A stretch of 64,000 nt of DNA from Campanula takesimana. Lineage: Eukaryota > Streptophyta > Magnoliopsida > Asterales > Campanulaceae. The DNA is taken from positions 259,948 through 323,947 of the forward strand of contig JAOWBW010000595.1 in NCBI GenBank assembly GCA_026119855.1. The letters run 5' to 3'. This document shows positions 37,301 to 46,314 of the stretch, piece after piece. Position numbers and translations under genes: made by a program. The first letter of the stretch is position 1. Each line of letters opens with the position of its first letter. Under the pieces are notes generated by a model. The model was given only the letters and a program-made list of their open reading frames with translations, did no database searches and had not been told where the DNA came from.

Positions 37301-37719
37301 CCCTCACAACCACTATGCAATAATTTTCTCGCTTTCATAAAAGAAATTAAGCGAACCCTTCTACTCAGAGGACTAGCCTCAAACACAAATTTAGGCACAT
37401 CGGGAATAGAAAAAGTAACAGTTTTCTTACGGCAATCAACGGAAGCATGAAACTTGCTCAACCAATCCATACCCAAAATGACATCAAAGTCTTGGATAGG
37501 AAGAACTACCAAATCCGCACAAAGGACTCGACCACAAATAACCACATCACAAGCACGAAAGACTCGATCAGAAATCAAGCATTCTCCTATAGGGGTCGAC
37601 ACCTCTAGCACGTACGGTAAAGACTCGAATGCAGCATTTAACATGGAAGCAAATTGCACAGAAATGTATGAATGAGATGATCCTGGATCTACTAACGCTC
37701 GTGCGCTCACATTAGACAC
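34366..37719 (-). CDS. pol: Gypsy pol: protease, RT, RNase H, integrase, chromodomain
   Basis: The frame is open for 1,117 residues. The protease motif ALVDPGSSHSYIS is near residue 10. RT has the YRKLNQVTVKNKYPLP segment and the FIDDILIYS catalytic motif (about 245-350). RNase H has YSDASKEGLGCVL near 490. Integrase has the HHCC finger (about 705-745), the DDE residues in MDFVTGLP, SDRDPRF and the GQSERT segment, and a GPF/Y-like GPFEIL motif. The C-terminus (LVRVLWRNHNIEESTWE) is a chromodomain. Motif residues all look intact. The ATG used is internal: the frame is open upstream and was probably once continuous with gag, separated by a single-base shift near 37745. Confidence 0.95.
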   Translation of the reverse strand: MSNVSARALVDPGSSHSYISVQFASMLNAAFESLPYVLEVSTPIGECLISDRVFRACDVVICGRVLCADLVVLPIQDFDVILGMDWLSKFHASVDCRKKTVTFSIPDVPKFVFEASPLSRRVRLISFMKARKLLHSGCEGYLASALDTRKESPSLDSVRVVREFPDVFSTEYDMPPDREIEFCIDLLPGTAPISKAPYRLAPAELKELKVQLQELLDRGFIRPSVSPWGAPVLFVRKKDGSLRLCIDYRKLNQVTVKNKYPLPHIDDLFDQLQGSVVFSKLDLRSGYHQLKVRLEDIPKTAFRTRYGHYEFLVMPFGLTNAPAVFMDLMNRVFHPYLDSFVVVFIDDILIYSKSREEHEQHLRTVLSVLAREKLFAKFSKCEFWLEKVSFLGHVISKDGISVDPSKIEAIVDWKRPESVTEIRSFLGLAGYYQRFIEGFSRIATPMTQLTRKNVPFVWTEKCDKSFEELKKRLTTTPILTLPNGSDGLVIYSDASKEGLGCVLMQNGKVIAYASKKLTPSEQNYPTHDMELAAIVFALHKWKHYLYGAKFEIFTDHKSLKYLFSQKELNNRQRRWMELLKDYDCTISYHPGKANVVADAISRKSYVASMMVPEWKMLEDVRDWSPHESSHGAIFANIRVSPTLIQRIKEAQKQDPELVKIMGKLKEKSFEDFSLSSSGVLTFRGRLFVLDIDGIKQRVLDEGHKSRYTIHPGSTKMYQDLKQQFWWINMKREIAEYVSRCLTCQQVKAEHQRPAGLLQPLEIPEWKWEHVTMDFVTGLPRTRRKYDSVWVIVDRLTKSAHFLPIDIRYSMEKLATLYIDEIVRLHGVPVSIVSDRDPRFTSRFWKAFQEALGTDLRFSTAFHPQTDGQSERTIKILEDMLRACSIDFSDSWDSHLPLVEFSYNNSYQASIEMAPYEALYGRKCRTPICWDEVGEANIVGIDLLWDSVEKVKVIRDRLKTAQSRHKSYADNRRRDLSFHIGDLVFLKVSPKVGIRRFGKKGKLAPRFIGPFEILGKVGLLAYRLALPPSLDRLHNVFHISMLRKYVHDSSHVLPRIPEDIEPDMTYEERPVRILDSKVQELRNKSIALVRVLWRNHNIEESTWELRVEIEKKFPWLFV

Positions 37720-38816
37720 AGAAATAATACCTTCAATAACCGAAGGTCATCGGTCGCCTGTTGTTGATTCATGGCATAAACCTTCCCTTGAACTTTGGGC
37801 TTCCCAGCGGCATCCCTTTTCTGACCCTGATTAATACCAACTCCTGACCCGGATGCTTGACCTCGGTACCTCGTGCACTCTCTCGCAAAGTGCCCCATTT
37901 CACCACAATTGGTGCATTTGCCTTGCTTTTTCCAACACTTATCCTCCGTATGGCCTACCCTCTGACAAAAGGTACAAGGCTTCCTATTCTGAATCCCTGG
38001 AGTAGTACCCGGATTCCTCGGTGTGGTTTTCCCCTTAAACTGAGATGATGCTCCCGGGTTACCTCGGTTATCGAAACGGTGTTGTGGCTTGCTTTGTGCT
38101 CCTTCCTTACTCGTGTTAGCTACCTCGGTCTTCCTCTTATGTTCCCCAATATCTTGCTCTATCAAATAGGCTCGGTCCACCGCATCTTGGAATGTCACAA
38201 TCCGTTGAGCAATAAGTTGAGTACGGATGGAGGTATTCAATCCCCGAATGAATCTCATAGCCTTTTGTTCCTCGGTCCTCACCAAATAGTCGCAATACCG
38301 GGCTAATTCTATGAACTTAGCCGAGTATTGTGCTATAGACAACACACCTTGCTCCAGGTTGAGTAGCTCGATCTCCTTTCGGTTTTGATCAACAACCGGA
38401 ATGAAATGCTCCTTGAATTTGCGCACAAACAACTCCCACGCATACACCGTGTGAGTATCATCCCAAGTAGCTTTAACACCCTTCCACCAATGCTCGGCGG
38501 CTCCCACAAGCTTATAAGCCGCGAACCGGACCTTGTCCTCATCCGAGCAACCAAATACCTCATAAATCTTCTCCATCGACTCAATCCACAATTCAGCTTT
38601 CCGAACATCGGGTTCCCCATTGAATTCAACCGGTTTAAGTTTGAGAAATTGCTCCAATCCATAGCGGGGTGGTGCTTGTTCTGACCTCGGACCTTGATCA
38701 TGTATGGCCTTCATGGCCGCCTCGAACATGCCTTGGAACATGGCACGGGCTTCTTCCCTTGTGTCATTCTGATTCTGTGCTCCACTAGTACCTCCTCTGT
38801 TTCTTCTTCCAGACAT
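37707..38816 (-). CDS. gag: Gypsy gag with two zinc knuckles, C-terminus frameshifted
   Basis: The frame of 369 residues begins just inside the PBS. The capsid-type Retrotrans_gag domain spans about residues 60-220 (AELWIESMEKIYEVFGC, AAEHWWKGV, FKEHFIPV). It is followed by a basic linker and two CCHC knuckles, CTFCQRVGHTEDKC and CTNCGEMGHFAREC. The last residues after the DD near 37748 do not continue the family sequence: a single-base change moves the frame there, and the pol frame overlaps by 13 bases. The family normally has a single gag-pol ORF, so the break probably lowers or blocks pol expression. Confidence 0.93.
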   Translation of the reverse strand: MSGRRNRGGTSGAQNQNDTREEARAMFQGMFEAAMKAIHDQGPRSEQAPPRYGLEQFLKLKPVEFNGEPDVRKAELWIESMEKIYEVFGCSDEDKVRFAAYKLVGAAEHWWKGVKATWDDTHTVYAWELFVRKFKEHFIPVVDQNRKEIELLNLEQGVLSIAQYSAKFIELARYCDYLVRTEEQKAMRFIRGLNTSIRTQLIAQRIVTFQDAVDRAYLIEQDIGEHKRKTEVANTSKEGAQSKPQHRFDNRGNPGASSQFKGKTTPRNPGTTPGIQNRKPCTFCQRVGHTEDKCWKKQGKCTNCGEMGHFARECTRYRGQASGSGVGINQGQKRDAAGKPKVQGKVYAMNQQQATDDLRLLKVLFLCLM

Positions 38817-38922
38817 TGTGAGTAATTACCTGCATAAGACATCAACCGTTAATCACTCCGCACACTACTACCCACCTAGGTCATACTAATCCACCTAGAC
38901 TTATACTTCGAGCTAATGACAT

Positions 38923-38935
38923 AGCTCTGATACCA
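38923..38935 (-). promoter_or_regulatory. Gypsy primer binding site (tRNA-iMet)
   Basis: The minus strand reads TGGTATCAGAGCT two bases after the 5' LTR end. Confidence 0.9.
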
Positions 38936-38937
38936 AC

Positions 38938-41053
38938 TGTCGCGACCCCGGACCCCGCGGGCCCAAGACCGCGATCTGGACGTCGACTTAAAACCAAAAT
39001 TTTGAAATACCGAAGTTAAAAATTCCATTTGATACCAAAAGGTGATGATCCAAAGTTTTACAAAACCAAGTTTGATAAAAACCCATTACAACTATAATAA
39101 ACTTCCACAAGTTTATGCCCAACAAAATACAAATATACAATTATTAATGACGTCATTGTTTGGTCCAACTATCCCAAAAGGTTACACATTTATATAATGT
39201 AAACCAACCTATACAACTTTCCCCAAAAGAATGTATCCACACTCGACGTCCTCTTTCTCGTGATCAGCGAGACTAATCCTTAGCACCTGGGGGGGGTTAA
39301 GGAAAAACAAAGATAAAAAGAAAAGGGGGTGAGATAAATCTCAATAAGTTACTAATGCAACTACATGACATGCTATGATGCACGAAGCGATAAGTAATAA
39401 TAAATATCACATAGCAGATAGCATTTATCACATAACAGATAGCAGCGGAAATAAACACATAACAAAGGATATAGCCAAGGTTTTCCAAACCGGAACATCC
39501 AAATAAAGGATCGCTGCGCAGCTTCAATAATCAACAAATCATCATCTTCATAGTAGCATGAAAGCTGAAGAGAAAACCCCGGTACAGGAACCAATAACCA
39601 TAAAAGTGTCACAAAGGACAAGGACCATGACACAAAGTCATGCCCGGTAGCTAGATACATTCACAAAGGAAGCTAACTTATCCTTTCCAAGGCCAATCTG
39701 GAAAAGGGTATAGAAGGGGCAAAACAATGGTCAACATTATAATGGACTTGGCTTTGCCATTATAATCCTTCCCATCGCCCGATGCAACAGATATGCCAGC
39801 TGGGCTTCCAAATAAATGCTAAGTAATAATAATTTAGCATGAATAAACAACTTAAGGTTCCAAAGTAGGGAACCAATCCAAATAAATTACCACAAAGGTA
39901 AACCAATCCAAACAACACATCAAGGATGAACCAACATTTCCAAAACGGTACTTAATCAATTTCCAGAACATAATTATTCACAAAAGAATCAAATCCAATT
40001 AATAAGGTATTCCACGATGTTATCTTAAGTTAATTGGAAGAAATAAACTTAAACTATTTAGGCCCTAAGTCCTAAACCAAGCAAAAAGGGAGAACTCTGA
40101 ACCAGGGGGCGGGCGGGCGCCTGGTAGTGGGCGGGCGGGCGCCTGTTTCAACAGAAGGTTTGGCCATCAGGAAAGGGTATGCAGGCGGGCACTCGGGTCA
40201 AGGCGGGCGGGCGCCTGGTCTGCGGGCTGGGAGGAAAAACAGAGCTGGGTTCTTCAAATTTCCTTACCATTTTCATACCATTTTCATAACACCCAAAATC
40301 AACACTCCCAACAAGATTCCTAAGGTACCCAAACATCATTTAACCAAAAGGGGACCTTAACAACACCCTTTATCAACCAAAATCAAGAATCAAATCCAAC
40401 ATTCATCAATTCACCATTTTTAACCAAAAACTCAAATAAATTCCAAACAAATTCAAAACCCAACCAAACTTCAAATATAACACATCAAACATTATCTAAA
40501 CATGATATGAACATTTTAGCATCAAAATGGGGGAAAAGTAACTTACTTGATAAATCTCAAAGTTGACGGAATTCAATTCTTTTTGGTTCTACGCGATCCT
40601 ATCGACGATCTAAACAAGGTTCATGTTTTAAGAAATGAGAGATTACAATAGGAAGAGGAATAAAATGAGGAGAGAAGGAAGAAGATGAAACTTACCCCTT
40701 TTTCTTCTAAGGGAGGAGAGAGAGCTGGGAAAGAGGGATGGAGGTGGAGTGTGAGGGTGAAAGAGTAGGGTGAAGGAGGTGAGTAGGGAGAAGATGAAGA
40801 TTGAAATGTTACACCTAGCCCCCTTCCCCCACTAACTAGCACAATTACTTACACTCCCGACTAACAATTAAGACTCAACACTTCCACACTAGCCCAAATA
40901 ACTCGAATAAAATGCTAGGCATAATTATTATAACACATAAATTGCACACATAAATATTTAAATAAATAATAATTTAAATAAATAATTAATTAAGAAAATA
41001 AATAATAATTATTTATTACTAATAAAATAGAGCCTATATTTCGGGTTGTGACA
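38938..41053 (-). repeat. Gypsy 5' LTR
   Basis: It is nearly identical to 32203-34316. The GGGCGGGCGCCTGG word cluster is at 40104-40216. The end reads GGTTGTGACA before the duplication gtttt at 41054-41058. Confidence 0.94.
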
Positions 41054-41058
41054 GTTTT

Positions 41059-41591
41059 GGATTTGTTCTTTCATAGAAATAGATCTTGAGTTAGTGTATA
41101 AGCTCAAACGATTGTAATTTGTAACACTCTCTTATAATAAGATCTCCTTTAGAAAATCCAAGACTAACCATCTTGGTAGAGGACGTAGATCATTTTACCG
41201 ATCGAACCTCTCCAAATAGCGCGTACTTACTTATTGCTATTTCCTTTCAAGTTCATATCATATCTAACCATTTGATTGTTTATTCATTGTAGATTGATTG
41301 GTTGAACTGTGTTGTGTTTGTTATATCATTTGCCTTAGTTTCTTATTTCACCCACTTTGAGCCAAAATACTTAGAGTGTGTGTGCGCCCCCTTTATCATA
41401 CTTTGCGCCTATTTACATTACTAAATTCCGCTGTGCATTTCACTCACTCACTTAGGCACATATCATAACGCTTATTTGATAAAGTGCGCATTTGCAATTA
41501 AGTTTATCAAGGGTACGAAAAGAATTTTAAAACAGCTATTCACCCCCCCTCTAGCTATTTTTCATACCCTTGTTGCCCTTTGGGACCAACA
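41059..41591 (+). repeat. Sirevirus 3' LTR, right part
   Basis: It continues the 3' LTR from 32202 and matches the last 530 bases of the 5' LTR (to 19278), ending CCAACA before ccgcc. Confidence 0.93.
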
Positions 41592-41596
41592 CCGCC

Positions 41597-41894
41597 CCTC
41601 AAAAGTCGCAAAAGTGCCGCCAACAACCGCATTTTCACTCCTCTCCTAGGAATGACTCAAGCCGAAGCATTTGAAGTTTTGGTAGAAAGTGGGAAGGTCA
41701 AGCCTTTGGAAGGGTACAAGCACCACAACCATTGCGTCCCAATCATGCCCATCACAAGTGGTGTGACTATCACCAATGCAGCGGCCATCTCACCGAGGGA
41801 TGGTTTGTCTCTCCGAAACATCATCCAAGATTTGATCGACAATGGGGAATTTACCATGGGTGAAGAGCAAGAACTCATCAAGGAAGAGCCTTAG
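41597..41894 (+). pseudogene. gag: A2 gag, C-terminal part with zinc knuckle lost by paired frameshifts
   Basis: It continues the frame of 17587-17846 through the KSAANNR and LLGMTQAEAFEVLV segments. Near 41722 a one-base deletion relative to A1 and A3 shifts the frame, and near 41805 a one-base gain restores it. The Cx2Hx4Hx4C knuckle lies in the shifted part and is not encoded, while the acidic C-terminal tail is normal. The frame stays open, so the break is easy to miss. Confidence 0.8.
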
Positions 41895-42337
41895 ATTTGA
41901 AATGGGCTTTAACAAGAGATCATGCCACTACAACGACAATGGGGATGACGACAGCAATCTCCGTTTCTCTTTCTCTACCTAGAAATAGGATAAAAAAAAA
42001 AGAGAGTCAAAAGTCCTCTAATGTGTGCATTAATGTTTTCTCTCGTCCAATGTTAAATTTTGAGTCAATCATTAAATAAAAGTCGCTCTTGTCCTCATAC
42101 ACTCTTCCAAGTTGTTCAATCTAATTATTGGCAAAATGATGAAAAGGTGTCTAAACAAGTTTTGGAATGAAGGCCATCGCTTGAACGCCTAGGGGCTAAA
42201 CATCGACGACGGCATCAACAACGAAGACATCAACAACGATGAAATCAAGACAAAGAAAGGTGAAGCAACAACCATGAAGAAGTATCAAGCAATGTTTCAA
42301 AAGGGGATTAAAAAAAAAAAAAAAAAAAAAGAGCTCG

Positions 42338-42365
42338 CTAGGTTGAAATCCTCGAATCAACCTAG
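42338..42365 (+). other. Candidate RNA stem-loop HP1 in A2
   Basis: Arms CTAGGTTGA (42338-42346) and TCAACCTAG (42357-42365) pair perfectly around a ten-base loop, and A runs flank the structure. Confidence 0.45.
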
Positions 42366-42531
42366 GCAAAAGTTAGAGCACCAAAAAAAAAATAAAAAAA
42401 AAAATCCCCCCTCATTCAAAGAAGTTCATATCAAGGATCAACATCATTCCACCAACGAAGGACGAAGCGACATCAGCAATCACCACGACGAAGCAACAAT
42501 TCCATCACGACGAATGGAGAATCCACAAGAA

Positions 42532-42568
42532 CTACGGTGGCCTAAGCCTCTTCACTGGAGGAACGTAG
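42532..42568 (+). other. Candidate two-part stem-loop HP3 in A2
   Basis: Outer arms CTACG (42532-42536) and CGTAG (42564-42568) enclose inner arms CCTC (42547-42550) and GAGG (42558-42561). A similar CTACG to CGTAG pair occurs again at 45171-45205. Confidence 0.45.
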
Positions 42569-43030
42569 GCAACCTTAAGGTCCGGTCTCATGCAAGAAAG
42601 AAGATATGTTTAGCCCTAGCGCGTTATAGTGATCGGCCTTCCTCTCGAACTTGTCATGACATCTTTGTACGATCCATTTGCCAATGAATTAATCACCAAA
42701 AGATTGAACAACTTTCTTAGATTTGGAATCGCGTTCCTTCTCGAGTCTAGGGGTTTCTCTTCTTTTTGCGATACTCCCAGTTTCGTGCAATCAAACTGGG
42801 GCTTTATTTCTCTTCTCTCTTAATGACTTACTTGCCTTCGTGAGTCATTCAAAAAATATACATACATGATGTCAATACTAGGGACACTTCCCTAGTCGAG
42901 TCAATGTCACTCATCTTTAGTGACAAGAGGTCTTCACCGCAAAATCACATGTCTTATCTCCTCAGCCAGAGTCAATGCACACTTCCTCATTAATCGAGTA
43001 AAAAAAAAGAAGACGCAAAAGAGATGCCCG

Positions 43031-43060
43031 CTAGATTGAAAACCCGAAAGGGCGGTCTAG
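43031..43060 (+). other. Candidate RNA stem-loop HP2 in A2, GNRA-type loop
   Basis: Outer arms CTAGA (43031-43035) and TCTAG (43056-43060) enclose an inner CCC-GAAA-GGG hairpin (43043-43052). Element B has CTAGG and CCTAG arms around CCC-GAAA-GGG and CCC-GTAA-GGG, so the last outer pair changes from A-U to G-C on both sides and the loop stays of GNRA type. No protein frame explains the conservation. Confidence 0.5.
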
Positions 43061-43083
43061 GCAAAAAACAGGGTGCGTCATAA

Positions 43084-43088
<5 letters not shown>

Positions 43089-43114
<26 letters not shown>

Positions 43115-43115
43115 A
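43089..43115 (+). repeat. GA microsatellite
   Basis: About thirteen GA units; short CT-rich stretches stand at the same place in A1 (10373-10390) and A3 (62083-62100). Confidence 0.8.
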
Positions 43116-44091
43116 GAGAAAGAGAAATGGAGATCTCCGTCCTCTAAGGAAGACAACTGCACAAGCTCTACATTGGATCTCCTCAACAAATCAATTCCCC
43201 ACCGAGTCAACTTTGGGATTACAAAAGGCTCGACAAGATATGGCACCATCAAAGGTTGTCGGCATCATTCTCCAGCAGTGTGCATTTTTGGGTTCATGAA
43301 AAGAAGGCATGTGGTAACCAAGACCCATCTGAGAACGAGCCCATCATAAAAGGGCACGAGGTTGCACAAATAATCCCTAGCTAGTCAATTGTCTTGGGCA
43401 GCAAATAGCAACAACATGTGTCTCAGTTTTCAAAGCTTCTGCAAGTATGTGCTTCTAAAGTACGCTGAAAGGCTCCCGAGAAACGGAGTAGCTCTTGCCA
43501 TGTCCTCTCATGTTTGTTCCCTCGCATGAGGATGAGTCACTCTTGCTTTGCTCAACAAATGGTGATGCCCTAGGGGCTATGTGACTCAAGAACAAGGGCT
43601 TCTTTTGCTTCATTTGACAATCAATAAGACCTAGGGGCTATGCTCGAGAAAGATGTGTGAGACTATCCTCAAAGTCTCTCAAAAGGGATGTCAAAAAGCC
43701 CTCTTGTCATGTGTGCCCATATTTGTTCCCCCAATCAAGGATGGACCTTTCTCGCAATCAATAATGGCACTCTAGGGGCTACGGTCAAGTCTTAAAGGCT
43801 CCCTCGGCAAGAAGAAATTCACTTCAATGTCCCCAGCAACATTTGAAGCTTTATACTGAAAGGTCTCAAGGGGCTTCGTAATCTACAATCTTTTGGGCTA
43901 CGGCATTACAGTGATACAAGCAAAGGGCAATATTGGGGCTTCGCAATTAACAAGCTTTTGGGCAGTGGTACCCGAGCAATGCAATTTGGGAGTAGCCTTA
44001 TGGCTCCATGAAAGGGATCAAACTTCAATGGTCCCTCAACACTTCCAGTCAAAAGGCCTCTTGGTTTTAAATGAAGGCTCCGATGATATGA

Positions 44092-44538
44092 ATGAATTTG
44101 ATGATTCTTGTTAGAACTCACAGCGAGATTATGAAGGAAGTCTTAGAGAAAAGGAAAAGGATTCAATATGCTAGACTCACCCGGCTGAGTTATAGCGGGC
44201 AATGCCAATATGTTAACTCTATAAGCAGAGTTACGGCCAATCCGAATGTTTCTGTAATACAGCACCCCCTTCTCCAAGATCAAAAGCAAAGGCTGCATCT
44301 GAAGATCCGCCGTCGGTTCAACTTAAGAAGACTCAAGCAAACATACCGTTCAAGACTTTATCACACCAAGACCTTATCATCTGCAACAACATCACCATCT
44401 CCCACGAGACGTCTCCCGAAGACCGTACTACATTTTCAACATGGACCTTCCGCCATTTGGGTATCAACCACAAAAAAGGGTCATCCATCTCCAAACAATA
44501 GAAAGAAGGAGATCGCCTTCAAGAGTTCTTCCCAATAG
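44092..44538 (+). CDS. Conserved 148-codon open frame of family A (A2 copy)
   Basis: It is the A2 counterpart of 447-893, with the same start, length and end and roughly a dozen residue differences. It is preceded by a second conserved frame ending at 44114 that overlaps it in another phase; in A3 a one-base difference fuses the two. I do not recognise a domain. Whether it is translated is open. Confidence 0.3.
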   Translation: MNLMILVRTHSEIMKEVLEKRKRIQYARLTRLSYSGQCQYVNSISRVTANPNVSVIQHPLLQDQKQRLHLKIRRRFNLRRLKQTYRSRLYHTKTLSSATTSPSPTRRLPKTVLHFQHGPSAIWVSTTKKGHPSPNNRKKEIAFKSSSQ

Positions 44539-45170
44539 CGCCATCCGCTCCCAACATAATGCTAAGCCGATTCCAAGAAAATTTGAGGCTTCACACCGAA
44601 AGGTCTCCACATCCCGCCATCTACAAACTTGATAAGCCCATGACATTTAGGGCTTAGCAATCTCTAAAAGCTTGGTATCAATGATCTTCTCTTGGGGCTT
44701 GCCCACGTCGACAACAAAAGACAGTTTATTTGAATGGGCTAAGAGTTGATTCATCTTGGGGCTTCATAAGCCACTCAAAGTTCAGCATTCGAGGGGCTTT
44801 ACAGTCAGCAACCCCTTCGCATCTCGGCATCAATAGTCCTTTTGAAGCTCCATAAACAAAAAATCTCTTGGGGCTAGACATCAATTTTCGTTGGACACTG
44901 CGGCGACAATATTCAAGCGAGGCAATCCGGACTTCGATCAAACATGACTTGATCTTGGGTTGGCTTTACAAACACACAATGGTCAAAATGGTTTACCCAC
45001 GAACTAAAAAAAAAGTCTTTTTCCCACATGTGTACATATTCTATTCCTACAAAAAGACAAAAAGAATTTTCTTTTTCTTTTTTCCTTGTCCCCTTTCTTG
45101 CGCAAAATTATGTGTTTCCTTTTTGCTTTGCTCCTAGCATTCTCCCCCAGCATTCTCCATCATCCTTGAA

Positions 45171-45205
45171 CTACGCTAGTCTGATTCTCTTAAAGGGATA
45201 CGTAG
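45171..45205 (+). other. Second HP3-like stem-loop in A2
   Basis: CTACG (45171-45175) and CGTAG (45201-45205) can pair, with a weaker inner TCTT/AGGG pairing that uses G-U pairs. The surrounding phrase (gaactacg ... acgtaggca) is the same as at 42530-42570, so it looks like an old internal duplication. In A3 the counterpart near 48190-48225 has lost one CpG. Confidence 0.35.
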
Positions 45206-45779
45206 GCAGCCTTTTGGCATGACCAACCCATCATCCAGAATATCATCTCGCCAACACTCCATCAAAGGCAAGAACAATTCATCATCACCAACGTCATCAT
45301 TCTCCAAAGCATGGACATCAAGGCATCCACCACCACAACACTAATTCATCCAAAGGCAATGGTAAGTGAAGGTATGAATACATCCGAGGCTTTCCTCAAA
45401 TCACACCGCACACAAAATCACTTTCCCCATTCGTACAAAAATTCCCTCTCATGCAAAACTGCCTTCAAATCACATCACACCACAAGCACAATTTCTCTCA
45501 TAACTGCCATTTCACATCTCATACATGTCACAAGCACATATACCTACAAAGCACACACTTAACAAGTACCACCACAAGGTCAACAGCATCTGCAACTCAA
45601 GGCACTTCATCCCTAGCAGAAAGTGATCCGCCGTCAACTACGCCTGCATCCCACAGAGTCAAACAATTACAGTTCAATGACAACAACTCAGTCCATGGTG
45701 AGCCGCAAAATCACCACCTTTCCATCAAGCAACACAACAATATCACATATAGGCAGACAGAGCCTCGGTTCCCGCCATC

Positions 45780-46141
45780 CACAAACGGATCCCGCATCAG
45801 CAAACGGATCCCGCATCAGCAAACGGATCCCGCATTCAGTAAATGGATCCCCCATCAGCAAATGGATCCCGCATTCAGCAAACGGATCCCGCATCAGCAA
45901 ACGGATCCCGCAATCAGCAAATGGATCCCGCACAGCAAACGGATCCCACACCTACAAACGGATCCCGCCATCAGCAAACAGATCCCGCATCAGCAAACGG
46001 ATCCCACATCAGCAAACAGATCCCGCATTCAGCAAATGGATCCCGCCTCAGCAAACGGATCCCGCATTCAGCAAACAGATCCCGCTTCAGCAAACAGATC
46101 CCGCATCAGCAAACGGATCCCGCTTCAGCAAAACGGATCCT
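45780..46141 (+). repeat. Tandem array of 18-19 bp units in A2
   Basis: About nineteen imperfect units of the form CAGCAAACGGATCCCGC, the reverse of the array at 14853-15145. Open frames of 302 and 180 codons across it are repeat translations. Confidence 0.9.
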
Positions 46142-46303
46142 GCCATATCCTTTATATATCAATAAAGCCGCTCACACAGGGAGCGCACCCCTATCCTTCG
46201 CAAATTTCAAATTCATGTTTTATCGAGTCTTTGTTTTCTCTTGTCGATGTCCTCGACGGTTGTCTTTCTTTCGTCGATGAGTTTTGCTTTGCAATCCACA
46301 TCG

Positions 46304-46314
46304 CCGAGGGGCTC
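46304..46314 (+). promoter_or_regulatory. A2 polypurine tract
   Basis: CCGAGGGGCTC directly precedes the 3' LTR. Confidence 0.82.

Larger units (their letters stand above)
32203..41053 (-). mobile_element. Tekay/Del-like Ty3/gypsy chromovirus, nearly complete
   Basis: The 8,851-bp element has LTRs of 2,114 and 2,116 bp, a tRNA-iMet PBS, gag, pol in gypsy order with a C-terminal chromodomain, and a purine tract. I count about 30 differences between the LTRs by eye (roughly 1.4%), fewer than in Copia-1, which agrees with its place as one of the last insertions. The integrase and chromodomain wording resembles the Tekay/Del clade; this is from memory of the family. Chromodomain targeting to heterochromatin would explain landing in another element. 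Confidence 0.95.
17847..41591 (+). mobile_element. Sirevirus-type Ty1/copia retrotransposon with ORF3, containing nested insertions
   Basis: Without its two insertions it is about 12.8 kb: LTRs of about 1.43 kb starting TGTTGGG and ending CCAACA, a tRNA-iMet PBS, a long gag with two zinc knuckles, pol in copia order, a third ORF downstream of pol, and a purine tract. A large gag and an extra ORF after pol are features of the Sirevirus (SIRE/Maximus) lineage. The copy is dead: a deletion removes protease and N-terminal integrase, stops and frameshifts interrupt gag, pol and ORF3, a solo LTR splits gag, and a gypsy element splits the 3' LTR. Confidence 0.92.
41895..45779 (+). other. A2 3' non-coding half
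   Basis: It holds candidate stem-loops at 42338-42365 (HP1), 42532-42568 (HP3), 43031-43060 (HP2) and 45171-45205 (second HP3-like), A runs near 42309-42330 and 42384-42402, a GA microsatellite at 43089-43115, about ten GGGGCT purine motifs, and the conserved frame at 44092-44538. No RT, integrase or protease motif is visible in any frame. Confidence 0.7.

Noticed and set aside
42274..42687. A 137-codon lysine-rich protein
   Set aside because: Its start consists of A runs read as Lys codons in a non-coding region; A1 and A3 do not keep the frame.
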